Positions 6,485 to 13,413 of a stretch of DNA of 13,413 nt are shown one piece after another. A model generated the notes under the pieces. It searched no databases, was not told the DNA's origin, and saw nothing but the letters and a program-made list of their open reading frames with translations. The first letter of the stretch is position 1, and each line of letters opens with the position of its first letter. This stretch comes from Pseudomonadota bacterium (lineage in GTDB: Bacteria; Pseudomonadota; Gammaproteobacteria; Steroidobacterales; Steroidobacteraceae). Location: assembly GCA_021780395.1 (NCBI GenBank), contig JAJXYU010000240.1, positions 1 to 13,413 on the forward strand, written 5' to 3'. Position numbers and translations under genes: made by a program.

Positions 6485-8269
6485 TCAACGATACCCGCGC
6501 GCCTGCAGCGTGAACAGCCGCGCATAGTGGCGGTCGTGTCGCATCAAGTCCGCGTGCGAACCGCGCTCGACGATCCGACCGCCCTCGAGCACCAGGATCT
6601 GATCGGCCATCCGCACGGTCGAGAAGCGGTGCGAGATCACGATCGCGATCCGCCGCCGGGTCAACGCGCGGAAGTGCTCGAACACCTGCGCCTCGGCGCC
6701 GGCGTCGATCGCCGCGGTGGGCTCGTCGAGCACGAGGATGTCGGCATCCTGGCGCATGAATGCGCGCGCGAGCGCGATCTTCTGCCACTGTCCGCCCGAG
6801 AGCTCGCGGCCGTCGTCGAACCATTTGCCGAGCTGCGTCTGATAGCCGTGGGGCAGCTGGTCGACGAACTCCGCCGCGAGTCCCTGCGCGGCCGCCTCGC
6901 GCCATCGTGACTCGTCCTCGAACGCCCGCTCGTCGCCGGCGCCGATGTTGTCGCCGACCCGCATCTGGTAGCGCGCGAAATCCTGGAAGATCACGCCGAT
7001 CCGCCGGCGCAGCGCGCGCTCGTCCCATTGCGCGAGGTCGAGGCCGTCGAGCAGGATCCGTCCGTGCGTCGGCCGATACAGCCGCGTCAGGAGCTTGATC
7101 AGCGTCGTCTTTCCCGAGCCGTTCTCGCCGACCAGCGCGAGGCTCTCGCCCGGCCGCACGTGCAGGTCGATTCCCTGCAACGCCGGCGTCGTCGCGCCGG
7201 GATAGACGAACTCGACGTCCTCGAAGCGTACCCCGTCGCCGGGCGCGGGTCCCGCCTGCGCGCTGCCGCCGGGTTCGCCGACCGGTTGTTCGAGGTACTC
7301 GAAGAGATTCGAAAGGTAGAGGTTGTCCTCGTACATCCCGCTGATCGCCGACAGCGCCGCGCCGACCGCCGACTGGCCCTGGCGGAACAGTGCGAGGTAC
7401 ATCGTCATCTGGCCGAGCGTGATCGCGCCGCCGACGGTCTCCGCCGCGATCCACGCGTAGCCGCCGTACAGGGCCGCGGTGCCGAGGAGTCCGAGACCGA
7501 GTCCCCACGCGTCCCGACGGATCGACAGATTCCGATCCGCGACGTAGAGCCGCTCGAAGATCTCCCGGTACCGGCCGAGCAGGCGTTCGCCGAGCCCGAA
7601 CAGCTTGACTTCCTTCGCGTGGTCCTCGCGCGCGAGCACCGACTCGAGGTACATCTGCATCCGCGTCTCCGGCACGCGCCAGCGGAACAGCCGGAACGCC
7701 TCGCCGGAGAAGCGCGCTTCGGCGAAGAACGCCGGCAATCCCGCCGCGGCGAGCAGCCCGACGGCCCATGGCGAGAAGCGGATCAACAGGCCGCCGAAGG
7801 AGATCAGCGAGACCGCGTTCTGGATCAGTCCGAACGTGCGCATCACCAGGCTGAGGGGCCGGCTCGACGCCTCGCGCCGCGCGCGGGTCAGCTTGTCGTA
7901 GTACTGCGAGTCCTCGAACTGGGCGAGTTCCAGGGTCAAGGCCTTGTCGAGGATCATCACGTTGACGCGCTGTCCGAGCTGCGCGCGCAGCAGGGATTGC
8001 GCGAGCGACAGGCCGCGGGCGGCGGCGGCCGCGGCGGCGACGCAGATCGCTTCGAGGCCGACGTAAGTCCACACGCGGGCGAGGTCGAAGGTGCCGTGGT
8101 GGCGGTGGATCTCGGCGGCGTGGACGACCGCGTCGACGATCAGCGAGCCGACGTAGGCGATCGCCGCGGGCAGCAGGCCGGCGACGGCGGTGAGCGCGAT
8201 CAGCGCGATCGACAGCGCGCGGTTCGTCGTCCACACGAGCGCGAGCGCGCGCCGCCCGTACGCGAACAC
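6485..8269 (-). CDS. ABC exporter, fused membrane and ATPase domains
   Basis: This 594-residue half-transporter would act as a homodimer. The membrane domain spans about residues 1-320, with hydrophobic segments near 20-45, 67-90, 150-185 and 255-300. The ATPase domain spans about 345-590: Walker A GENGSGKTT (381-389), Q-loop Gln429, signature LSGGQ (490-494), Walker B ILVLDE (511-516) and His547 in VISHRFSTV. All catalytic residues are intact. The order (membrane domain first) and the FEDSQYYDKLTRAR coupling segment indicate type IV exporters (MsbA/LmrA class). The substrate (lipid, drug or peptide) cannot be told. The start is a GTG; no ATG lies in frame upstream before a stop codon in the 8360s, and a Shine-Dalgarno sequence is weak. 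It precedes yajQ by 24 bases and is divergent from the 118-residue gene. Confidence 0.9.
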   Translation of the reverse strand: MFAYGRRALALVWTTNRALSIALIALTAVAGLLPAAIAYVGSLIVDAVVHAAEIHRHHGTFDLARVWTYVGLEAICVAAAAAAARGLSLAQSLLRAQLGQRVNVMILDKALTLELAQFEDSQYYDKLTRARREASSRPLSLVMRTFGLIQNAVSLISFGGLLIRFSPWAVGLLAAAGLPAFFAEARFSGEAFRLFRWRVPETRMQMYLESVLAREDHAKEVKLFGLGERLLGRYREIFERLYVADRNLSIRRDAWGLGLGLLGTAALYGGYAWIAAETVGGAITLGQMTMYLALFRQGQSAVGAALSAISGMYEDNLYLSNLFEYLEQPVGEPGGSAQAGPAPGDGVRFEDVEFVYPGATTPALQGIDLHVRPGESLALVGENGSGKTTLIKLLTRLYRPTHGRILLDGLDLAQWDERALRRRIGVIFQDFARYQMRVGDNIGAGDERAFEDESRWREAAAQGLAAEFVDQLPHGYQTQLGKWFDDGRELSGGQWQKIALARAFMRQDADILVLDEPTAAIDAGAEAQVFEHFRALTRRRIAIVISHRFSTVRMADQILVLEGGRIVERGSHADLMRHDRHYARLFTLQARGYR

Positions 8270-8364
8270 GCCGAGAAATCCGCGCCAAAGGGCGCCCTCG
8301 CCGTGGTCCGGCGGCGTGAACCGTCTGCTTCTCGAGATCGCTCGTCCCTCGTCCGCGCCGTCCG

Positions 8365-8372
8365 ACTATAAT
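8365..8372. promoter_or_regulatory. Overlapping divergent -10 elements between the ABC exporter and the 118-residue gene
   Basis: ACTATAAT contains a perfect TATAAT on the plus strand (8367-8372), 31 bases before the GTG of the 118-residue gene. It also contains TATAGT (5/6) on the minus strand (8365-8370), pointing at the ABC exporter. No strong -35 is seen for the plus-strand element. For the minus strand, TTGAAG lies at a 14-base spacing, shorter than usual. Confidence 0.5.
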
Positions 8373-8403
8373 CGCTTATCCACCCTTCAATGGCGGAGCT
8401 GCG

Positions 8404-8760
8404 GTGAAATTCAAGTCCCTGCTCGATCGATGGAAGAAGGAATCGGCGCCGGCGCTGACCGCCGAGGAATACCCGGTGCGCTTGACCCTCGACGACGCGT
8501 CACGGCTTCACGCGCTCGCGGACCTGTTCCCGGGATTCCCGGTCGAGCGCATCTTGACCGATTTGCTGCACGCCGCGCTCGACGAGGTGGCGGCGTCGAT
8601 GCCCTACGAGCCTGGACCGAAGGTGATCTCCCGCGACGATCAAGGCGATCCGGTCTACGAGGACGTCGGGCTCACGCCGCGGTTCGTCGAGGCGAGCCGC
8701 CGGTACAAGAAGGACCTCGAGGCCGCGGCGAAGCGCACCAGGCCGCCGCGGCCGTCTTGA
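8404..8760 (+). CDS. Conserved small protein, possible ribbon-helix-helix fold
   Basis: The product is 118 residues and highly charged, with no signal peptide or membrane segment. I recall similar gammaproteobacterial proteins carrying names such as 'type 1 pili tip component', but nothing in this sequence supports a pilus role. Residues 24-62 read like a ribbon-helix-helix unit: a strand (YPVRLTLDD), a helix (ASRLHALADLF), a turn (PGFP) and a second helix (VERILTDLLHAALDEV). The later part, with GDPVYEDVGLTPRFVE (81-96) and a basic tail, looks family-specific. The GTG start is supported by GGAG (8395-8398) 5 bases upstream. The gene is preceded by a perfect TATAAT and ends 33 bases before the trp leader ATG. 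A DNA-binding role is an inference from the fold pattern only. Confidence 0.75.
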   Translation: MKFKSLLDRWKKESAPALTAEEYPVRLTLDDASRLHALADLFPGFPVERILTDLLHAALDEVAASMPYEPGPKVISRDDQGDPVYEDVGLTPRFVEASRRYKKDLEAAAKRTRPPRPS

Positions 8761-8786
8761 CGCTGACCGCGCATCGCGGCGATACT
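8757..8786 (+). promoter_or_regulatory. Candidate trp operon promoter
   Basis: TTGACG (8757-8762, 5/6), an 18-base spacer and GATACT (8781-8786, 4/6) make a reasonable sigma-70 promoter. The -35 overlaps the stop codon of the upstream gene. The predicted start falls at or next to the leader peptide ATG at 8794, so the trp leader transcript may be leaderless. I saw no obvious TrpR-type operator palindrome over it. Confidence 0.5.
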
Positions 8787-8793
8787 GATCCCC

Positions 8794-8850
8794 ATGCGTG
8801 AAATGCGATACAACTCGTGCGCCCGGTGGTGGTGGCGTAGCCCGTCGTAA
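8794..8850 (+). CDS. trpL: trp operon leader peptide
   Basis: This short frame encodes MREMRYNSCARWWWRSPS followed by TAA (8848-8850). Three consecutive TGG codons (8827-8835) in an 18-residue frame directly upstream of trpE are diagnostic of a trp attenuation leader. The peptide is a sensor: when charged tRNA-Trp is scarce, the ribosome stalls on the Trp codons, and the mRNA downstream then folds as an antiterminator. The stop codon lies immediately before the antiterminator segment at 8851. No Shine-Dalgarno sequence precedes the ATG, and a -10-like GATACT ends 7 bases before it, suggesting leaderless translation. A second in-frame ATG at 8803 is the alternative start; it gives the same Trp run. 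Confidence 0.92.
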   Translation: MREMRYNSCARWWWRSPS

Positions 8851-8916
8851 GGAGAGGGGCCTGGCCGGTTTCGCTTAAAATCACCGTCTTTCGTTCGATC
8901 ACCAGAACCCATCTCC
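8851..8916 (+). promoter_or_regulatory. trp antiterminator pairing (regions 2 and 3)
   Basis: GGAGAGGGG (8851-8859), directly after the leader stop codon, can pair with CCCATCTCC (8908-8916): 8 of 9 positions, with one G-A mismatch. The 3' strand of this pairing is also the 5' arm of the terminator hairpin, so the two structures exclude each other. A ribosome waiting on the Trp codons leaves the first strand free; one sitting at the stop codon covers it. The region 1:2 (pause) hairpin is less clear; GCCC (8840-8843) with GGGC (8857-8860) is one candidate. Confidence 0.75.
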
Positions 8917-8940
8917 GACTCAGCCGGCGATGGGTTTTTT
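8906..8940 (+). terminator. trp attenuator, intrinsic terminator (regions 3 and 4)
   Basis: AACCCATC (8906-8913) pairs perfectly with GATGGGTT (8929-8936). An inner CCG/CGG stem (8915-8917 with 8925-8927) lies beyond one mismatch, and the loop is 7 bases. The six Ts at 8935-8940 give the U-tract. It lies between the trp leader peptide and trpE, ending 33 bases before the trpE ATG. Premature termination here would release an RNA of about 145 bases. Confidence 0.9.
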
Positions 8941-8973
8941 CTTGTCCATGGATTTCGTTGCGGAATATCGCCC

Positions 8974-10359
8974 ATGCAAGCGCCTTTCGACATCGCCGCG
9001 GACCTCGATACCCCGGTTTCCGCGTATCTGAAGCTCGCTCCGTTCCGGCCCCGCTTCCTGCTCGAGAGCGTCGAGGGAGGCGAGCGGCTGGCGCGCTATT
9101 CGTTCATCGGCTTCGGTGACTGCCTCGAGCTGCGGATCGACGCGGACGGCGTCACGATCGGTGATGCGCGCGCGCCGCGGCCGCGATCCCGGCGGGAATT
9201 CCTCGATACGCTGCGCACCGCGCTCGCCGCCGCACCCCAGCCGAAGCCCGAACTGCCGGGCGTGCCGCTGTCCGGAGGACTCGTCGGATACACCGCGTAC
9301 GATGCGGTCCGGTACTTCGAACGCCTGCCGGGGCGCAGCCTGGATGCCACCGCCGTGCCGCATGCGCACTACGTCGCACCGAGATCCCTGCTCGTCTTCG
9401 ATCATCTGACGCGAGGCGTTGCGTTGTTGCACGACGGCAGCGAGTCGGAACGACAGGCGCTGCGGCGGGAGGTCATCGCCGCGTTGCGGGGCGCGGTGCC
9501 GAGTGCACGCGCCGGCGGGCGCTTCTCGCCGGCGACGCCGTCCTTGAGCGAGGCCGCGCATGCGGAGGGCGTACGGCGGGCGCAGGCGCACATCGCCGCC
9601 GGCGACGTCTACCAGCTGGTCCTGTCGTCGCGCTTCGACGGCGAGTGCCTGCTGTCGCCGTTCGAGGTGTATCGCGCGCTGCGGCTGCTCAATCCGTCGC
9701 CCTACATGTATTTCTGCGAGCTCGGCGATCTCACGGTCGTCGGATCTTCGCCCGAGGCGCTCGTGAAGCTGCATCGAGGGGTCGCGCAGCTGCGCCCGAT
9801 CGCGGGGTCGCGGCCGCGCGGCGACGATGCGGCGCGCGACGCCGCGCTGGAGGCGGAATTGCGGGCCGATCCGAAGGAGAACGCCGAGCACGTGATGCTC
9901 GTCGACCTCGCCCGCAACGACCTCGGACGGGTCGCGGTCGCCGGCACCGTCGCCGTCGATCCGTATCGCGTGATCGAACGCTACAGTCACGTGATGCACA
10001 TCGTCAGCGGCGTCGGTGGCCGGCTCGCGCCCGGGCACGATGCGTTCGACCTGTTCGCCGCGACGTTCCCGGCGGGCACCCTGGTCGGCGCACCGAAGGT
10101 GCGGGCGATGCAGATCATCGACCAGCTCGAGCCGGTCGGCCGGGAGCTCTACGGCGGCACCGTCGGCTACTTCGGCCGGCAGGGCGACATGGATCAGGCG
10201 ATCACGATTCGCACCCTGGTGTTCCGCGGCGACCGGTACAGCTACCAGGCCGGCGGTGGGATCGTCGCCGACAGCGCGCCGCGCGCGGAATACGAAGAGG
10301 TGCTCGCCAAGAGCGCGGTGCTGCGCCGAGCGCTGGCGCTCGCCGCGGAGGGACTGTAA
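8974..10359 (+). CDS. trpE: Anthranilate synthase component I
   Basis: The product is 461 residues. TrpE converts chorismate to anthranilate using ammonia delivered by TrpG, and is the feedback-inhibited entry point of tryptophan synthesis. The Trp-binding motifs are present: LLES (29-32) and NPSPYMYF (240-247). The chorismate-binding domain shows [11 protein letters not shown] (210-220), [10 protein letters not shown] (274-283), [11 protein letters not shown] (306-316), [11 protein letters not shown] (365-375) and [16 protein letters not shown] (427-442). It is somewhat short at the N-terminus compared with the usual 490-500 residues: the protein starts almost directly at [16 protein letters not shown]. 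An earlier ATG at 8948 is out of frame. The start follows the attenuator terminator by 33 bases, and the Shine-Dalgarno sequence is weak (CGGAA). It is followed by trpG after 2 bases. Confidence 0.97.
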   Translation: MQAPFDIAADLDTPVSAYLKLAPFRPRFLLESVEGGERLARYSFIGFGDCLELRIDADGVTIGDARAPRPRSRREFLDTLRTALAAAPQPKPELPGVPLSGGLVGYTAYDAVRYFERLPGRSLDATAVPHAHYVAPRSLLVFDHLTRGVALLHDGSESERQALRREVIAALRGAVPSARAGGRFSPATPSLSEAAHAEGVRRAQAHIAAGDVYQLVLSSRFDGECLLSPFEVYRALRLLNPSPYMYFCELGDLTVVGSSPEALVKLHRGVAQLRPIAGSRPRGDDAARDAALEAELRADPKENAEHVMLVDLARNDLGRVAVAGTVAVDPYRVIERYSHVMHIVSGVGGRLAPGHDAFDLFAATFPAGTLVGAPKVRAMQIIDQLEPVGRELYGGTVGYFGRQGDMDQAITIRTLVFRGDRYSYQAGGGIVADSAPRAEYEEVLAKSAVLRRALALAAEGL

Positions 10360-10361
10360 CC

Positions 10362-10937
<576 letters not shown>

Positions 10938-10939
10938 CG

Positions 10940-11986
10940 GTGTCGACGGTGCGAGAGATGCTCGACGCGCTGCTCGAGCGGCGCGACCTCGACGAGGCGC
11001 GGGCCGTCGAGTTGCTCGAGGCGCTGGCCGAACCGCAGACCCCGCCGGCGCTCGCGGGAGCGGTGCTCGCGGCCTTGCGCGCGAAGGGAGTGACCGCCGA
11101 CGAGTTGCGCGGCTTTGCGAGCGCGATGCGCTCGCTCGCCCGCCGCCCGAAGCTGCCGCCGCCGCTCGACGCGGTCGACATCGTCGGCACCGGCGGTGAC
11201 GCATCGGGTAGCCTGAATCTGTCGACCGGCGCGGCGCTGCTGGCCGCGGCCTGCGGCCTGCCCGTCGTGAAGCACGGCAACCGCTCCGTGTCGAGCCGCT
11301 GCGGAAGCGCCGACGTGATCGAGGCGCTCGGCTTGCGGCTGCCGCTCGACGAGGACGCGGCCGCGCACTGCCTCGAGCGGACCGGGTTCACGTTCCTGTT
11401 CGCCCCCTACTTCCATCCGGCGATGGGGGTGATCGCACCGGTGCGCCGCGCGCTCGGGGTGCGCACGGTGTTCAACCTGCTCGGGCCGCTCACGAATCCC
11501 GCGGCCCCACGGTTCCGGGTGATCGGCGCGTACGACGCGCCGACCGCGCAGCTGATCGCGCGAGCCCTGCTCGGCACGGAGGTCGAGCGCGCCTGGGTCG
11601 TGCACGGCGCGGCCGGCTGGGACGAGGCGACGCCGATCGGCCCGTTCGATGCCCACGAGGTCGCCCACGGCCGGATCGTGACGCGTCGGATCGACCCGTC
11701 GGAGTTCGGCCTGCCGTGCTGCACGCCGGCCGACCTCGCCGGCGGTGATGCCCTGGAAAATGCCGCGGCGCTGCGCGCGGTGTTCGAGCGCCGTGACCGC
11801 GGCCCGCACCGGGACGCGCTCGCGCTGCAAGCCGGCATCGCGCTGCACGTCGCCGGGCGCGCGGCGACGCCGGCCGAGGGAATCGAGCGCGCCCGGCGCA
11901 CGGTCGATGACGGACGCGCCGGCGACTGGCTCGCCGAGTTCGTGCGATACGCCGCGTCGCGCGACGGCCGATCGGGGGATGGATGA
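10940..11986 (+). CDS. trpD: Anthranilate phosphoribosyltransferase
   Basis: TrpD transfers the phosphoribosyl group of PRPP to anthranilate. From the GTG at 10940 it has 348 residues. The PRPP-binding motif GTGGD is at 83-87, followed by SLNLSTG, then KHGNR (111-115) and SSRCGSADVIEALG. HPAMGVIAPVRRALGVRT and FNLLGPLTNPA further on complete the signature. The start is uncertain. GTG 10940 has an AAGG 7 bases upstream and leaves only 2 bases after trpG; GTG 10949 and ATG 10958 are in-frame alternatives that shorten it by 3 and 6 residues. The stop overlaps the trpC start as ATGA, indicating translational coupling. Confidence 0.95.
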   Translation: MSTVREMLDALLERRDLDEARAVELLEALAEPQTPPALAGAVLAALRAKGVTADELRGFASAMRSLARRPKLPPPLDAVDIVGTGGDASGSLNLSTGAALLAAACGLPVVKHGNRSVSSRCGSADVIEALGLRLPLDEDAAAHCLERTGFTFLFAPYFHPAMGVIAPVRRALGVRTVFNLLGPLTNPAAPRFRVIGAYDAPTAQLIARALLGTEVERAWVVHGAAGWDEATPIGPFDAHEVAHGRIVTRRIDPSEFGLPCCTPADLAGGDALENAAALRAVFERRDRGPHRDALALQAGIALHVAGRAATPAEGIERARRTVDDGRAGDWLAEFVRYAASRDGRSGDG

Positions 11987-12816
11987 GCGGGTTCCTCGAC
12001 GAGATGGGGCACGCGAGCCGCGCGCGGGTGGTCGCCGCGCGCTTGACCGAACCGGCGGCGGCGCTCGAACGGCGCATGGTGGCGATGCCACCCGCGCCGC
12101 CGCTCGCGCTCTCGGCCGAGGGCTTCGACGTGATCGCCGAGATCAAGCGGCGCTCGCCGGCCGCCGGCGCGCTCGCGGTCGAGGGCGATGATTGGCTCGC
12201 CCGCGCCCGCGAGTACGCGCGCGCGGGTGCGGTCGCGGTGTCCGTGCTCACCGAACCGACCCGCTTCGACGGTGCGCTCGAGCATCTCGAGGGCGTCGCG
12301 GCCGCGCTGCGGCCGCTCGGCGTTCCGGCGATGCGCAAGGATTTCCTGGTCGATCCGTACCAGGTGCTCGAGGCGCGAGCCGCGGGCGCGGGCGGGGTCC
12401 TGCTGATCCTCAGGATGCTGTCGGACGCGCAGTGCGCGGAGCTGATCGATGCCGCCGAGCGATGCGGCCTGTTCGTGCTGCTCGAGGCGTTCGATGCCGG
12501 TGAGCTTGCGCGCGCAGGCGATATCGTGCAGACGCGCGCCGGTCATGCCACGCTGCTCGTCGGGTTGAATTGCCGGGACCTGCAGACCCTCGCGGTGGTG
12601 CCGACCCGCTTCGCGGCGCTGGCCCCGGCGATGCCGGCGGCCGCGCCCGCGGTGGCCGAGAGCGGCGTCGCGACCGCGGAGGATGCCCGACGCCTGCGGC
12701 GGCTCGGCTATCGGCTCGCGCTCGTCGGTTCGGCGCTGATGACTCACCCGGATCCGGCGGCCTGGATCCGTTCGGTGTTGCGTGCCGCGCGAACCGATTC
12801 CGGGCAAAACGGCTAG
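11983..12816 (+). CDS. trpC: Indole-3-glycerol phosphate synthase
   Basis: The product is 277 residues, a stand-alone (beta/alpha)8 barrel rather than the TrpC-TrpF fusion of enteric bacteria. It closes the indole ring from the carboxyphenylamino-deoxyribulose phosphate intermediate. The catalytic residues can be placed: E53 and K55 in IAEIKRRSP, K119 in MRKDFLVDPYQ, E168 in VLLEAFD, N196 in VGLNCRDL, and E226-S227 in VAESGV. The phosphate site near LVGSALM (247-253) is intact. Cys197 takes the place usually held by Asn or Ser beside N196, a minor change. The start ATG overlaps the trpD stop by four bases (ATGA), with GGGGG upstream. It is followed by trpF after 9 bases. Confidence 0.96.
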   Translation: MSGFLDEMGHASRARVVAARLTEPAAALERRMVAMPPAPPLALSAEGFDVIAEIKRRSPAAGALAVEGDDWLARAREYARAGAVAVSVLTEPTRFDGALEHLEGVAAALRPLGVPAMRKDFLVDPYQVLEARAAGAGGVLLILRMLSDAQCAELIDAAERCGLFVLLEAFDAGELARAGDIVQTRAGHATLLVGLNCRDLQTLAVVPTRFAALAPAMPAAAPAVAESGVATAEDARRLRRLGYRLALVGSALMTHPDPAAWIRSVLRAARTDSGQNG

Positions 12817-12825
12817 ACTGGCGCC

Positions 12826-13413
12826 ATGTGGATCAAGATCTGCGGCATCACCAGTGCCGACGCGGTCGCCGCGGCCGCGGCCGCGAACGTCGACGCGATC
12901 GGCTTCGTGTTCGCGCCGAGTCCGCGCCAGGTCACGCCCGGCCAGGCGGCGCAACTCGCCGCGCTCGCGCCGCCCGGCCTGCTCCGGTTCGCGGTCGCGC
13001 AACATCCGTTGCAGATGAAGGTCGACGAGATCTGCCGGACGCTGCGGCCGGACTATTTCCAGACCGACTTCGAGGACTTGCGCGAACTGCGGATCGCACC
13101 CGCCGTGAAGCTGCTGCCGGTCGTGCGCTTCGGCCGCCAGTCGCCGCATCCGATGCCGGCACGGATCCTGTTCGAGGGACCGACCAGCGGGATCGGCGAG
13201 ATCGCGGACTGGGGCCGGGCCGCGGAACTCGCCCGCCAGACCGAACTGATCCTCGCGGGCGGGCTGACCGCGGACAACGTCGCCGACGCGATCCTCGCGG
13301 TGCGTCCGTTCGGTGTCGACGTGAGCAGCGGCGTCGAATCGGAGCCGGGCGTGAAGGACCCGCACAAGATCGAGCAATTCGTCCGGGCGGTGCGCGATGC
13401 GGCGGCCCGGCTG
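12826..13413 (+). CDS. trpF: Phosphoribosylanthranilate isomerase (3' end beyond window), divergent active-site region
   Basis: The frame gives 196 residues with no stop; family members are about 205-210, so only a short C-terminal piece is missing. It isomerises phosphoribosyl-anthranilate. Conserved parts are KICGIT (4-9, with the general-base Cys6), GFVFAPSPRQV (26-36), LAGGLTADNVADAI (143-156), and VDVSSGVESEPGVKD (164-178). Two signatures differ from the canonical family. The usual QLHG segment reads FQTDFED (78-84). The LLD...GGTG...FDW block, which carries the catalytic Asp, reads ILFEGPTSGIGEIADW (114-129) with Glu117 at that place. Position in the operon and the intact phosphate sites support the function. 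There is no Shine-Dalgarno sequence; TAGACT (12814-12819), overlapping the trpC stop, lies 6 bases before the ATG. Confidence 0.93.
   Translation, partial: MWIKICGITSADAVAAAAAANVDAIGFVFAPSPRQVTPGQAAQLAALAPPGLLRFAVAQHPLQMKVDEICRTLRPDYFQTDFEDLRELRIAPAVKLLPVVRFGRQSPHPMPARILFEGPTSGIGEIADWGRAAELARQTELILAGGLTADNVADAILAVRPFGVDVSSGVESEPGVKDPHKIEQFVRAVRDAAARL

Noticed and set aside
5763..8288. Very long minus-strand frame overlapping yajQ, the ABC exporter and the rhomboid end
   Set aside because: It is arginine-rich shadow translation typical of GC-rich DNA. The real genes in the other frames carry all expected motifs.
8390..8407. Five-codon frame ATG-GCG-GAG-CTG-CGG-TGA whose stop overlaps the GTG start at 8404
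   Set aside because: It could be a coupling minicistron, but it is too short to distinguish from chance and has no SD of its own. The GGAG inside it is better read as the SD for the GTG.
8655..8993. Minus-strand open frames overlapping the trp leader region
   Set aside because: Their translations show no family signature, and they are opposite a well-supported leader and attenuator.
8948..9031. Earlier ATG at 8948 as an alternative or frameshifted start of trpE
   Set aside because: It is out of frame with TrpE and closes after a short run of unrelated residues. The TrpE family signature starts within a few residues of the ATG at 8974.
9645..10361. N-terminal extension of trpG across trpE
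   Set aside because: The extension is low-complexity shadow sequence. Family similarity begins at the ATG at 10362, right after the trpE stop.
11407..13377. Long minus-strand frame opposite trpD, trpC and trpF
   Set aside because: It is a shadow with biased composition and no motifs, opposite three clearly conserved enzymes.

Overview
This is a GC-rich window (visibly around 70% GC) from a bacterial chromosome, most likely a gammaproteobacterium. The evidence for that is an OxyR with both redox cysteines at the E. coli positions (C199, C208), separate trpC and trpF genes, YajQ, YebC and YbbP-type proteins, and a ribosome-mediated trp attenuator. I could not place it to genus. Genes are densely packed on both strands. 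There are no insertion sequences, CRISPR arrays, tRNA or rRNA genes, and no gene-free stretch longer than about 215 bases.

Layout. (1) 2-1246, plus: 3' part of a YbbP-type FtsX-family ABC permease, cut by the window edge. (2) 1275-2932, minus: oxyR followed by a small membrane-anchored protein of unknown function. (3) 3128-3580, plus, divergent from oxyR: a Nudix hydrolase of Ap4A-hydrolase type. (4) 3603-5321, minus: a D-2-hydroxyacid dehydrogenase followed by a YebC/TACO1-family protein. (5) 5374-5970, plus: a compact rhomboid protease. (6) 5978-8269, minus: a fused ABC exporter followed by yajQ. (7) 8404-8760, plus: a 118-residue protein with a ribbon-helix-helix-like core. (8) 8794-13413, plus: the trp leader and trpE-trpG-trpD-trpC-trpF, with trpF running off the end.

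The most informative non-coding element is the trp leader at 8794-8940. It encodes an 18-residue peptide with three consecutive Trp codons and its stop codon at 8848. Next comes a purine-rich segment (8851-8859) that can pair with the 5' arm of a terminator hairpin (8906-8936 plus T-run). The geometry is that of classical attenuation: a ribosome stalled on the Trp codons leaves the antiterminator segment free, and a ribosome that reaches the stop codon covers it. The leader appears to lack a Shine-Dalgarno sequence, and a promoter-like -10 sits 7 bases before its ATG, so it may be leaderless.

Together the trp genes encode chorismate to anthranilate (TrpE/TrpG), phosphoribosyl transfer (TrpD), isomerisation (TrpF) and indole-glycerol phosphate formation (TrpC). 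TrpB and TrpA would be expected beyond the window. Most of the rest is conserved housekeeping. The points for a second look are the trp leader, an unusual TrpF active-site region, SD-less starts preceded by -10-like hexamers, the palindromic oxyR/Nudix intergenic region, and short inverted repeats at convergent gene ends.
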